Source: Schizophyllum amplum (lineage: Eukaryota > Basidiomycota > Agaricomycetes > Agaricales > Schizophyllaceae). Taken from it: DNA of 64,000 nucleotides. Of the stretch, positions 19,364 to 30,834 are shown piece by piece. Under the pieces are notes generated by a model that searched no databases, was not told the origin of the DNA, and saw nothing but the letters and a program-made list of their open reading frames with translations. The number at the start of each line of letters is the position of its first letter. The first letter of the stretch is position 1. The position numbers and the translations under genes are program-made. The stretch is taken from positions 3,534,001-3,598,000 of the forward strand of contig VDMD01000001.1 in the NCBI GenBank assembly GCA_007026445.1, read 5' to 3'.

Positions 19364-22286
19364 TTAGAACAAATTGTACACCCTCGACAGCGGCAGGGTC
19401 ACCGCAGGACCCACATCCGCCAATACACCATCCGCGTGCACCTCGTAGCTCTCCGGGTCCACCGTCATTTTCGGTGTCGCGTCATTCCACTTCATGTCCT
19501 TCTTCCCGATCTTGCGGCAGTTCTTGACCGCTTCGAATCGCTTCGAAAGACCATACGACGCGATTGTGCCCGAGGCGATGGAGATGTCGGACACGAAAGA
19601 GACGGAGTTGAGGGCAGCAGAGCCGGCCTTTGCGCCCCACATCGGCTTAGAGAAGAAAGGCTGTACGGACGGAATGGAGGCGTTGGCATCACCCATCTGG
19701 AGAGGTTCGTTGAGAGAAGGCCGCGAGCTTGGGGTGGATGATGCGTTACCTGGGAGTAGACGATCACACCCGACTTCAGTATCATGTTGGGCTTGGATCC
19801 GAAGCGTTGCGGAGACCAGAGGACCAAGTCGGCAAGCGTGCCCACAGCGACATGCCCGACGATGTGCCCGATGCCGTGCGTGATGGCGCTGGATGGGTCA
19901 CAACGAGTTGAGTAAGATTCGCGAGGACCCAATGGAACTGATCTCACGGATTGATGGTATACTTTGATATGTAGCGCTTCACGCGCGCGTTATCCTTCGA
20001 ATCGGTGTCGCCAAGAGAAGAAAGCGGGCCGCGGAATTCTTTCATCTTGCTCGCCGTCCTCCACGTGCGACTGACGACCTCGCCGACGCGGCCCATGGCC
20101 TGCGAGTCGGAGCTGATGATGGAGATGGCGCCGCTGTCGTGCAGGACGTCTTCCGCGGCTACCGTTTCTGCGCGGATGCGCGACTCGGCGAAGGCCAGGT
20201 CTTCTGGGATGGACTTGTCGAGGTGATGGCAGACCATCAGCATCTGAAAGGCCCATGTCAGTCGAAGACTATGGTGTGTTGAGAAGTCGACATACATCGA
20301 GGTGCTCGTCCAGCGTGTTGTTCGTGAATGGCCGAGTGGGATTTGTCGACGACGGCAGTACATTCGGAAGCCCACACACAACAATGATGTCAGGAGCGTG
20401 GCCACCGCCAGCACCTTCGCTGTGGTACGTATGGATCGTGCGTCCCCCAAACGCAGCGATGGTGCTCTCCACGAAACCGCTCTCATTCAACGTATCCGTG
20501 TGAATATTGACCTGAACGTCGTACTTGTCACCTACGTCCAACGCATTCGTGATCGTCGCTGGGGTCGAGCCCCAATCCTCGTGCAGCTTCAAGCCCGCCG
20601 CGCCCGCTTTGACAATGTCCTCAAGCGCCTTCGGCCCAGCATCGTTGCCTTTGCCAGTGACAGCAAAGTTCATCGGCAGCCCGTCTGTCGCAGCGAGCAT
20701 GTGGCGCATGTAGAACGGGCTCGAGGTGCATGTCGTGGCGTTCGTGCCCGCGCTGGGTCCGGTGCCGCCGCCGATCATGGTGGTGGTGCCGGCGGCGAGC
20801 GCCTCTTCGACCTGCTGGGGGCAGATAAAATGGACGTGCGCGTCGATGGCACCAGCAGTGACGATCAGTTTTTCTCCGGCGATGACTTCCGTGGAAGAAC
20901 CGATGATGAGCGAGGGATGGACGTTCGCCATAACGTCCGGGTTTCCTGCTTTTCCTATACCCACGATGATCCCGTTCTTGACACCGATATCTGCCTGAAC
21001 ATTGACGGTCAGATACTCTGATAGGTGGCACGACGGAAGTCACCTTGTAAATTCCAGACCAGTCGACGATGAGAGCGTTGGTGATCACCAAGTCGAGGGT
21101 CTCTTCCGCGGACCGATTAGTTGCTTGCCCCATGCCCTCGCGGATCGACTTTCCGCCCCCGAACTTGACCTCGTCGCCATAAACCGTCTATCCCGGGTCA
21201 GTTGCGAATTCTCCGTCTTTAGCAGCATCCTCACCTCGTCGTGTTCCACTTCGATCCAAAGGTCCGTGTCACCAAGTCGTACACGATCTCCTGTCGTCGG
21301 CCCGAACATGGAGATGTAGGTCTCCCGACTGATCTGCGTGTCCGCGGATACCTCCATCGCGCCTGGTTCCGGGACATGGCCAAAGCCGCGCTGCAGGAGG
21401 TTCGCGATGATCTGGTCGGTGCGTCCAAGGTCGACGACACCTGTCGCAAGGCTATTCCCGCCGGAGATGATCCTTGCGCCAGCGATGGAGCACAGGGTGA
21501 CCGTCTTTACATCGCCCGGTTCGAAGCGGACCGCTGTGCCAGCAGCGATGTCCAACCGCTTTCCGTACGCCTTGGCGCGATCGAAGGAAAGCGCTGGGTT
21601 GGTTTCGATGAAGTGGTAGTGCGAACCGATCTGAGAGACAGAGTCAGAGGGGGTTATTCGAACTAGATGGCGTGTATAACGCACCTGAACGGGGCGGTCC
21701 CCGTTGTTTGTAACGCGTAGCTTGACCTTCTCCCTTCCCTGATTGATCGTGATGGCCTCCTTCTTTGCGATGACGGCGCCAGGCATCTTGTCCAGCGCGT
21801 AGTCCGACGAAGGACTGGAGGGGAACTTGTCATCCGTAGGGACGGGGAGGAATGACCCATACAGCGCTGCGGTCAGGTCGCCGGACTCCGTACAGATGGG
21901 ATCGTGTACGGTCACTAGGAAAACGCTGCGACGATGAGCACAAACTTTGTATCGTATACATCACGCACCCGTCCTCGAACGTCCCCTCCACCTGGATCTC
22001 ATGTAGGAGCGAGGGAACACTCGGGAGAACATGTCGGCGCCCAAGCAAGGTCTTCCCGTACTGCATCAGCTCCGCGACCGAGTTCCCGCCATCGCGTATG
22101 CGCTCCTGCAACTGCGACGCGATCAGCGCGACCGCCTCCGTCTGGTTCAGCTTCAGGCCGCGCGCGAGGCGTTTCTGAGCGAGGGAGCCCGCCTGTCGGC
22201 ACGTCAGAGGCGGCAGCGGACGGTCGAGGAGGGGGGCTGGCCTGGTGCAGGACGAGCTTCGCCTCTTCGCGCGGATTAAGATGCAT
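19364..22286 (-). CDS. Urease
   Basis: Hydrolyses urea to ammonia and carbamate in the cytosol; a nickel enzyme that needs accessory proteins. Nine exons (22286-22242, 22192-21969, 21925-21685, 21630-21235, 21187-21044, 20994-20296, 20243-19948, 19888-19750, 19696-19364) encode 838 residues, the size of full plant/fungal ureases with fused gamma, beta and alpha regions. The start [15 protein letters not shown] is the conserved N-terminus. Key segments are [17 protein letters not shown], the nickel-site [15 protein letters not shown], the carbamylated-lysine region [21 protein letters not shown] and the flap His region [18 protein letters not shown]. The C-terminus contains [20 protein letters not shown]. 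Intron 1 (22241-22193) begins with GC rather than GT. The gene appears intact. Confidence 0.97.
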
Positions 22287-23506
22287 GGTGCTCCGATTCC
22301 TTCAAATGCCCCGTCAAAGTTGCTCTCAGTCTCACGAGATGGGGATGAACGATTCTTGATTGTTGACGTTCGTGGTGGTGGGAAGCAAACCCGACGCGTT
22401 CTTATCTTATCTCTAGGTTAGGACTTCAACATGGCACGTGGGCAGGACGTGGCCCAAGAAGGCCTCTATGGATTCGTCTGCTCTCGTCTCTTGGGCTCTT
22501 TGTTCGGGGGACGCCACCTCCCTTGTCTCTCTGTTGCTGCAGAGAGGTGGCGACAGGCTCGAAGGATCTGGGGATCAGCGCGTGAGCACGACTCCCATCC
22601 AAGAAGGAGTGCAGCGACGCGTCAGCGAACACGCTGATCCCCGACCAGAAGGAGCGCACGACCCTGCCGGAGCACCAGAGAACCACGGCCACTCACTGAA
22701 TCGGTGTATGTACAATCGGCGACGTGGGTCTCGTAAGTATCTGCGAACTCTACTGGAGCGCTGTGAAGGGCAAAGGCGACATGCCAGACTCTGGCGCGAC
22801 GCGGGCTGCGTATGGGCGACGTGAGAAACGCAGCCTGCGTATGAGCGACGTGGGCGACGCGAATCTCGAACACAAATGGCTGAGCGTATTAGCGATGCAT
22901 GAGAAACGCGGGCTGCGTATGAGCGACGTGGGCAGCGTATGAGCGACGTGGGCAGCGTAATATGAGCGACGTGGGCGACGTATATGAGCGGCGTGGATCT
23001 CGTATGCAGCGGGCAGCGTAAGCGACGTTACTCGAGTCTATCTCGAACCGAGAGTGTTAATAGTCAAGCGAACGCCCCCGGCACACGGCGTGGACGGGGC
23101 AGCCTCTTGCCATACAACCGCGAATACGCTACTAGTCAGGACATAATGTGCCCTGCAAGGTACTCGAGCAGCGATGGCAAGTCTTGAAGGCATTCCGCCT
23201 CTCTGTGCTTGAGCTGTGCCGCCCGGCGAGGGCAACGACGCGGCTGCGATGAACGATCGCAGCAAGAGGCGATCGGACTTTTCCGATCGCTGCCATCATC
23301 CATAGACCAACCTCCGGCCCGCCCCTCGTGCCTCGGAGCTTGCCGGACTCACAAACTGTGGGCAGGGCAAGGCATTCATAGCGAAAGCAGTATTCTCCAC
23401 ACCTCTCGTTCTACAACCAAGCAAAAGGTATAAAATACTAAGTAGAATCCATCCGAGTCACGTATACATACAGGAAGAAACTAGCTTCCTTGGGGGGCCA
23501 CATAGA
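22287..23506. other. Intergenic region between urease and SEY1
   Basis: About 1.2 kb holding the urease promoter, the 3' end of SEY1 and a minisatellite (separate entry). Open frames here run through the repeat and carry no motifs. Confidence 0.45.
22800..23027 (+). repeat. Degenerate minisatellite, unit near gcgtatgagcgacgtgggc
   Basis: At least five imperfect copies of a unit of about 18-20 bp, gcgtatgagcgacgtgggc, with point changes and small indels. The densest part is 22911-22990; more diverged copies flank it. It lies in the urease 5' region, about 0.5 kb upstream of the urease start. Confidence 0.75.
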
Positions 23507-26413
23507 TTAGTTGGGGTCTGTGCTCTGCCTTTTCGTCACGTCCTCTTCCTCGCGCACTATCGGCGTCGCACGTAGCTGCTCGGCGAGCATCGGCTGCGAA
23601 AAGTGCTCCCGCAAACGCGCGGATGCCTGTCGTTGGACCTGCGTGGCTGTCAGTCCTATTCTGTGTAACACGCAACACGATGCTGAGCCTACCTCATTTG
23701 TGATGGTGCGCAAGACCTGGAACAGCGGGCCTGTGAGGCCAAGCTGGACGATTATGTATCTGTCGGGGCGCGTCAGCCGCCCAGCGTAAAGCAAGGCAGA
23801 AGAACACTCACGCAGACACGAGGCTGATGAGCAACATCGTAAAGTACATCGGGTTGAACAGCACCGCCATCGCCTCGTTCCATCCAAGCACCACAAGCAC
23901 ACCGTACATCCACACCGGGATCTGCGCGATGCTCGCCACCGTGCTGCGCTTTGCCTCCACGTAGTACGCATCCGCGTCCCGGCGGAACTTGTTCGTCAGG
24001 TCCATCGTCTTCGTCTCCGTGAACACCACCAGCGTCGCCGGGAAGTCGAACTCCTCCTGCGCCATGCTGTCGCTGAAGTCGTCGGAGGGGAGCTCGATCT
24101 GCAGGGTCTCGTCCTGCGGCGCGATGTGCGAGTAGAGGGGGATGAGCTCGAGCGCCTGGTCCTTGGCCTTCTTGAACTGGCTGTCGATGTCGTCCTCGGG
24201 CTTCCACACCCGGGGCACCCCGTGCTCGTCGTAGCGGAAGCGCTCTTCAAAGAAGGCGCGCATCTTGCTTAGGAAGACCGCATCCGACGTGTGCTCGTCG
24301 ATCTTCGCACGCAATGCCAGCCATGCGCGCTTGCGGAGCGTGGCAAGCGACGTCGTGTTCTCTTCCTCAGTGCAGTTGAAGCCTGCGACGGCGTCAGCGC
24401 TCTGAATCTCACTGGATGGCGACAATACACACTCTTCGCCTTCGTCAGATACGACGACTCGGCCTTGTCGAGCGTTTGGCGGAAGGCCTTGAGCACCTTG
24501 TCCCACATATCTGCTGACGGCTGGTTGAGTGCGACATCGAGAGGCTCCGCGATCTGCTTTTTGAAGTTGCGCTGATGCCGTGGATCAGCAAGGGGGCAGG
24601 AAGCGAGCACTGTGGCAGGCGCACCTCGATCTGGTTGATCATCTTCTTCGTCTCGTCCTTCCTGCACTGGTCCGCCACGCTCCGCACTTCCTCTCTCAAC
24701 AGCTCAAGCTCATCCTCCCATACCCAGTCGGTGTCCTCAAGAAGCGCCTCCTTGGCTCCCTCGGTGAACCTCGTCTCGCACGTCGTCCGCGCGCTCGAGA
24801 TGATGTCAGCAAAGCTGTAGCTATCGCCCTTCATCCCGTCCATCATCTCCTTCTTGAAGGAGACCAGGCATGCTTTGTGCAGGTTCTTCAGCTGGCCGAG
24901 GAAGAGTGGCGACAGGGCAGAGTCGACAACGCCAAGCAGGTCGGTGCGCTTCCGCTTGTAGACGCCTGCGTGGTACCGAGATGCATCGCGGTCATAGCGC
25001 TCTGGAGAAACATTCGTCAGGCATGGATGACTGACTTCGAAAAAGATCCGCACCGAGAGCCTGAGTCTTCCAGCTCTTCATCATCTTGCCGAGCCCTTCC
25101 ACGACCTTCCCAGCTTCGATGGGTCGTTTCTGCGACTTCGCCTGGTCGTTGAACTCATTCAGCGCAACTGCAGAGATCTCGTCACATCGGAACTGCGCCA
25201 GCAGCTCCTGCTGTGTGGGCAGGTCGAGATCCTTGTTGCTCTGCACTTGTTCCTGCGCAAGTTAAGCACATCATACGTTTAACGCAAAGAGCAGTAACAT
25301 ACCCAGATGTTCTCCATATACATGGAGACACCATCGGCAGGTATCCGCTTGTGGTACAACGGCTTGAACAAGTAGTCGCTCTTGTCCTTGTTGGCAAAGC
25401 GTGTGCGGAGGTTGGCGACCTCAGTCTCGAACTTGTCCGGGACGAGGATCTTGTGTGGGAGGGCCGTGAAGTCGAGGTCGAAGTAGTCGGATAGTTGGCG
25501 GTCCTTCAGTTCGTCGGGCTTGGCGAGGCTGTCCCAGATGCGGAGCAGGTCGGCGGTCACGGTGGCGCGCAGGTTCTCGAGGGGGGTGGTGCCGATGTGG
25601 TCGCGGATGACGAACAGGAGGAGAGTGCGGCCTTCCGTGCTGGGGGATAGATATCAGTGTCCTATCAATCCTCCAAGCGCGAGTGAGCGCACCCGTCCCT
25701 GGGCTTCTTCCCGAAAAGTCCCAAGTTGACTTCGAAGACCGTCTTGAGCAGGCCCATGTTGGCCCCCTGGTAGAGACCTACTTGGTGCTCCCACAGGTTG
25801 ACGATGAGGATCTCGGAAGAGGCAAGGGAGAAAAGTGCGGATTTTCGCTCAAAGTCCTGCGCAATATGGTTAATATAATTGACAAGGCGGCATGCATGCC
25901 TGCAAACGCACCTGATCCTCGCCACGCTCGCGCCCGTCCGTTCCCTCCACGTCCATGACGAGAACGTTCATCGCCTTGGCGCGACACATCCAGATACCTG
26001 TTCACCGTAAGTGCCACGCCCCATGCAGCTGGCGCACACACGCACCCTTCGTGGTCTGTTGTCTCCTCGTCTCGTCCATGACATCGAACGTCGTCCCAAA
26101 GAGCCTGTTTAGCAGCGTACCTGATGACCGGTCAGCCCACGCACAACAGATCCCGTCAAGCTCGTACTTTTGCCTGTCGATTGGGAGCCAAACACGGCGA
26201 CAATATTGTAGTTAAAGCCCGCGTCGCGCAGACCCCATCGCTCCACCTGAGTGCTTAGCGCCTGCCTGCGCGCCCGTCAGCCCGCGCCTTTCCTTCAAAG
26301 TGGAACCACCGCCAAACGCACGTAAACTGCTTCTCCTCGTCGACGACCTGAATGCGCTCCGTGCTAGCGTCGCCCGCGTCGCCGGTGAGGCCGTTGAGTG
26401 CGTGTCCGTTCAT
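23507..26413 (-). CDS. SEY1: Sey1/RHD3-type ER membrane-fusion GTPase (atlastin-like)
   Basis: Dynamin-like GTPase that fuses ER tubules. Twelve exons (26413-26322, 26253-26168, 26120-26046, 25997-25912, 25856-25693, 25639-25303, 25252-25054, 25001-24625, 24571-24433, 24382-23812, 23759-23693, 23638-23507) encode 774 residues, essentially the length of yeast Sey1. The GTPase domain shows [19 protein letters not shown] (P-loop, with an intron inside GKS), [13 protein letters not shown] (switch I), [20 protein letters not shown] (switch II) and FVIRDH (guanine-specificity region). A long helical middle domain follows. Two C-terminal hydrophobic segments ([13 protein letters not shown] and [20 protein letters not shown]) form the hairpin. 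The cytosolic tail ends [11 protein letters not shown]. All splice sites keep frame. Confidence 0.97.
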
Positions 26414-28056
26414 GTCCAGAGCCCGCGGAGTATGAATTGCGCGCGTATGTGTGTTTTCTGTGGTGGAGAGAAGGGAGATATACAAGAGGTGTAAGGAGCG
26501 CAAACGCTGGTAGGTGCGGCGTCGTGATGGTCGTAAGTAGCTCACCGAGCGCCTGGAGGCGTTCCTCCACTGGCACTTGCCGCATCTGACGTCCGAGCAG
26601 CCCACGTGCTTGTCGCGTGGTCGTTGTGGCGTCGCGACTGGTGGCGGACGCATAATCACTGGTGGTCGCGTACTTAGATTGACAGGCCAGGCTAGTATCG
26701 CTGGTTCAGTTGGCATTGAAAGGAGACGGAGTCTCCCATGACGCACTTACGAATGTGCTGGTTCGACAGCTGGTTCATTAATAAGTAGTGGCGACAGCCA
26801 GTCGGATAAAATCTTCCACTTCTCAGTCACTTCCTGTTCAAATAGTATTTCAGACTATAATGCGTACAACTTGGCTCGCTACTGTAACACGTCTACCAAC
26901 TCCGTTCCCCCTCCCCGGCCGTCTTGAGAACAACGCGCTAGAAAACTGAAACGTTGACGTCCGCTCGGACAAAAAAGGAAGTCGCAGTCATCTCCCCTCT
27001 GAAGAGGCTGATCCCGGTGCCGTCCTCGCTCTCTCACACTCGCCGCCCGCCTGAGTCTTCCACACCGGCTGAAGCTTGCTGAAAAGACGCCCCTGCGGCT
27101 GAGTAAGGCATGCAACACAAGACACCCGGCCGCGCGACGCCCAACGTGCATGCACATCTTCTCCTGCCGTCAGTCCTTCAGCGTTGGATGAGGGCTCCCT
27201 GTCGCGTCGAGGATCTTTGGACAACGCGGCCCTCCCGCCATCGCAGCTCTCGCATGCTAGACCGTCAGGGCTCAGCCGCGAAGCCTTCTGAAGATCGTGC
27301 TCACCGGCCGATACTGGTTTCTCGCCAAACTGATGCCCACAAATATTGTCGTCAAACAACGCGCAGCCGCCGGAGAACCGAACGTACTGGAGCTTCCGCG
27401 TTGCGCTATCCCATTCCACGATGTGCTGTACGGCTCGCGCAACACGTCGACCGTCACCTACAGACCGCCATGGACCCGCGGAGACGAAAGACGCGGACAC
27501 CATGCTGACGGCACGGTTGAGAGCAGTCGGATCCATTTTCCCTGGCACGAACACGTCGCCTCCATCCCCCAGTGCCTACTCTCGACGTTGAGTGACCTCG
27601 TCGCAACAGCACGAGCAGCACAAGAAGTGGAACGACGGCCTGTGTGCTTCCTATTCAGTAGGGTACGCAAATCATGAAAATTGTCCTACCGGTACGTTGC
27701 AGATCTCCTCAAAGTTTTCCCAGCTAGCTCAACTCAGGCCCGTACCCGGCAAGGTTGACTTAGCGGTCATGCAGATGAACAGCACAACGTACCGGGACCA
27801 GTCCCTCCCCCGCGCCACAACCCCTGGACCTTTTCGCGTCGTGCCCCACACCGGCCCATTATATCGATTTACGATTCGCGCTAAACGGCAGTTGTCATTG
27901 AGCAGCTTTTGAAGTCACCAACACGTGATGGGGAGAAGTCGACCCCATGCAGCCGCTGGTGTCCAGGAAATGGCCTGCGCCGGCAGGATAATGGGTGGAG
28001 GAAAAAGGGCCGCCCGGGGGTTCCAGCTTTGTGATCCTATCCTCATCTTCGCGACA
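26414..28056. other. Intergenic region, possible orphan ORF near 26988-27554 (minus)
   Basis: About 1.6 kb between divergent SEY1 and the C2H2 gene. The longest frame is 188 codons on the minus strand (start MFVPGKMDPTALNRA at 27554). Frames of similar length overlap it on the plus strand, so GC-rich chance is likely. No domain is recognised in any of them. I annotate no gene here. Confidence 0.3.
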
Positions 28057-28803
28057 ATGGCATCGAGCGAGCCGCAGGGAGGAGACAGCGCACGTGAGCT
28101 GGGAGGGCAGGGGGCGTGTGGGGCGCGATCTGACGCCGGATACTAGATCCCGCAGACGAAGCGCAGGAGACTGGCCCCGCCGTCGTATCGGATAGCTCCC
28201 CCGTTGTTCGTCATGCGCCGCCCCCGGCGCCTGCAGCGGCCCCTTCGACCACACCGACCAGCGCAGCGGCCGCGAGGAGGGGCCCCAAAGTCCATCCATG
28301 CACCGTCTGCGACAAGATATTCACAAGGTTCGACCTCTGCCCGCGCCCTTCCCCCCGGCCATGCGTGCTGATGCGACTATTTGCAGGCCGAGCGCGCTGG
28401 ACACGCACATGAACATCCACAGCAACTCGAGACGTGAGTGCGACGCACCAGATCGGCATTGCGGTGGCAACATAGTGACCCGTCGCTTTCTTCCTTTCCC
28501 CCCCCAGCGCATGAGTGCAAGCATCCCGGCTGCGACGCGGCGTTCACGGTCAAGTCGAACATGAAGCGGCATAGGCGGACGCACGGGGACGAATTCCACG
28601 ACGCGATGGAGGCGGCGGAGAAAGCGCAGCTCACGGCCGATGGCCCGGTGTTCGAGGAGCCCATCGTCGTGCAGAGTCCGGAGCTCCCGTCGACGTCCTC
28701 GAAAAAATTGGCGCTGCAGTGGCTGCCTCCCAATGCTGTCTCCCGCAATGCGAAATACGCCTCGAACGCTGGCGGCGAGGGCGGAAGTGGCAGCAACTCA
28801 TAA
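28057..28803 (+). CDS. Small two-finger C2H2 zinc-finger protein
   Basis: Four exons (28057-28093, 28147-28327, 28387-28433, 28508-28803) encode 186 residues. An Ala/Pro-rich N-terminus (MASSEPQGGDSA...) precedes two adjacent C2H2 fingers. Finger 1 is CTVCDKIFTR-PSALDTHMNIH, split by intron 2. Finger 2 is CKHPGCDAAFTVKSNMKRH-RRTH, preceded by intron 3. The tail (LPSTSSKKLALQWLPPNAVS) is Ser/Pro-rich. Likely a sequence-specific DNA-binding transcription factor in the nucleus; targets unknown. The joined exons restore exact finger spacing, which supports the model. Confidence 0.9.
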
Positions 28804-29573
28804 GCGCATGACGCCAGTCCGCGCTACTTGCCTTCTTCAAGGTGGTGGTCCAGGTCTTGTTTGTCGTGTTATTTGCCGCAGCCGCGCTTGCATCTGATAT
28901 CTATCTCTTACAGCTCTTCCCCGATGACAAAACGCCACGATTCCCTACAGCAATACACGGCTATCCTCTCGTCTCTTTTTCCATTCTAGAAGTCCTTTGT
29001 TTGCGCTCCTCAGACGACATGGGCCTGGCTTATCGAGTCTCTCGTAGACTACGTGTAGTATGGGTCGCTCGCTACCAATACCTTCTTCCCTCGCGGGTTT
29101 GAAGTGCGCACGCCCATCCAAGAGCAGAACATCATCAGTTTCAGGAAGAGTAGTTGTCAATGACACAGCAAGGATCAGGACAGCTGCATCGAGCACCGTC
29201 GCTCTTGGGGACCAGAGGTCCAGGATGAGCTGAGGACGCCGAGAAGTTGGTCTGCGCTCAGCAGGTCGGGGACATCGGCCCGGACTGACTTCCTCGCGCA
29301 CAGTGATGTCATGTCAGGGCTAGACAATGGCACGTCCAAGGGCGCGCCCTGGCCTCCTCGCGCGGTGGCGCACTCCAAGGTGCGTGAACATAGACTGTGT
29401 CCGAGCAGTCACCGGACACCGTCCTTAACCATGGAGCCGCAGTCATCGCTCCACATTGACGTCTAGCCGCAACGCCCTAGTACTTATATAAGGCAATCCC
29501 CCCGCCTCTCCCTCTCCTCACACCAACCGACTCCCACGGACACAACCCAATCACCCTTCTAGTCCAACGCACC
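28804..29573. other. Intergenic region with TATA box near its end
   Basis: About 770 bp. No gene recognised. TATATAAG at 29485-29492 lies about 85 bp before the next start codon and is a plausible core promoter of the Ser-rich coiled-coil gene. Confidence 0.45.
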
Positions 29574-30152
29574 ATGCCCCTTTTCAAGTCCAACCACCCC
29601 GAGCCGCAGCCCGCGCCCCCGCCGCAGAAGTCGGGCAGCATGTTCTCGCGCAACCGGAGCACGTCCCCCGTGCGCAACGGCAACACCACCAACACCACCT
29701 CGTCGTCGGGCCACACGGGTCTCTTCGGCTCGCGCCGCCGCAGCTCGTCCTCGGACAACTCCGGCGTCGACCGCTCGGGCAGCCTTCGCAGCTCTGGCGG
29801 CTTATTCGGCAACCGCGGCGGCGACCCCAGCATCTCGTCTGCGCGGCGCAAGGTTCGTGGTGATGTCGCTCGCCTCGGGAAAGCAGCGACTGACGTCCGA
29901 CTCAGGTGGCCGATGCAGAGACGGCGGAGCGCGACGCGGATAAGGCCCTCATGCAGGCCCGCCAGGCTGTCAAGGATGCCAGGGACCATGTCAAGTTCCT
30001 CGAGCAGGAGGCCGCTGAGGAGTAAGTCGCTTTCTCGTTGTATACTGTTGACGGTGACGCTGACGGTTTACAGCGCGCGCCGTGCCAAGGCGAAGCAAGC
30101 AGAGGCGAAGGTCATCCACAAGTCCGCTAAGCACCTCGGCCGTCACGGTTGA
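29574..30152 (+). CDS. Small Ser-rich protein with C-terminal charged coiled coil
   Basis: Three exons (29574-29852, 29906-30021, 30074-30152) encode 157 residues. The N-terminal half is disordered and Ser/Gly/Arg-rich, with MFSRNRSTSPVRNGNTT and LFGSRRRSSSSDNSG. From about residue 85 a highly charged helix follows: ARRKVADAETAERDADKALM, QARQAVKDARDHVKFLEQEA, then ARRAKAKQAEAKVIHKSAKH, ending LGRHG. I recall proteins of this build as common uncharacterised basidiomycete genes; no biochemical role is known to me. The clear TATA box upstream and regular codon use suggest good expression. Confidence 0.8.
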   Translation: MPLFKSNHPEPQPAPPPQKSGSMFSRNRSTSPVRNGNTTNTTSSSGHTGLFGSRRRSSSSDNSGVDRSGSLRSSGGLFGNRGGDPSISSARRKVRGDVARLGKAATDVRLRWPMQRRRSATRIRPSCRPARLSRMPGTMSSSSSRRPLRSKSLSRCILLTVTLTVYSARRAKAKQAEAKVIHKSAKHLGRHG

Positions 30153-30834
30153 GCACGTATATACCCGCGGGATCGCCATGACATGTCTGTTTCGCCCTTC
30201 TTCCTTGGACTCTTCCACCTACTGTACTAATCCGCTAATATTCTGTCTCGACAACGCCGGAAGGAATGTGTATATCTAGCTCTGTTTGTGTACGATCGAT
30301 ACCTGTTGCAACATCGATGTTTGTTAGCGTCCATTCACAGTGAAAGAACATCATGGTCATCTGAGTTGAAGCATGCAGTAATTGGACTGTACATGTCCTT
30401 CAGTGGAAGTGGGTATGATGCATATGTATGTAGTCGACTGTCCGACTCATGTCTCCGATGTAAATATGTAAGTAACATGGCATGTCTCCCTGCCCATTGC
30501 CCAGAACAACGCAGTCTTCCGCGCGCGAGGACAACTCGGCTAGCCCACGCATCCCGCTAGTCCGTCAAGAATTGCTTGCTAAGTATGTATTGGCCCCTAC
30601 TAAAATGCATATGCGAACGAAATGCTAAAGATACAAACATGGCGTAGAATGGATTCAGCTCAGTAGAGGGTGTCGTCGATAGAAGGGAGGATGTCTCGTT
30701 GATAGGAGAGGATGTCGTTGGAATCATATAAAGGTATACAATCATGAAAACCGTCGTTTTGAACATGCATCATACGGGCGACCGCGGGACGCGCCTGGAC
30801 ATAAGTATGTTGCTTTCCGTGAGAATCCACTCCC
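30153..30834. other. Convergent intergenic spacer
   Basis: About 680 bp of AT-richer sequence between the Ser-rich gene and the first WOPR gene. No RNA gene or coding exon recognised. Confidence 0.45.

Noticed and set aside
26988..27554. 188-codon minus-strand frame
   Set aside because: Comparable frames overlap it on the plus strand in GC-rich DNA; no motif, no splice structure, no conserved feature.
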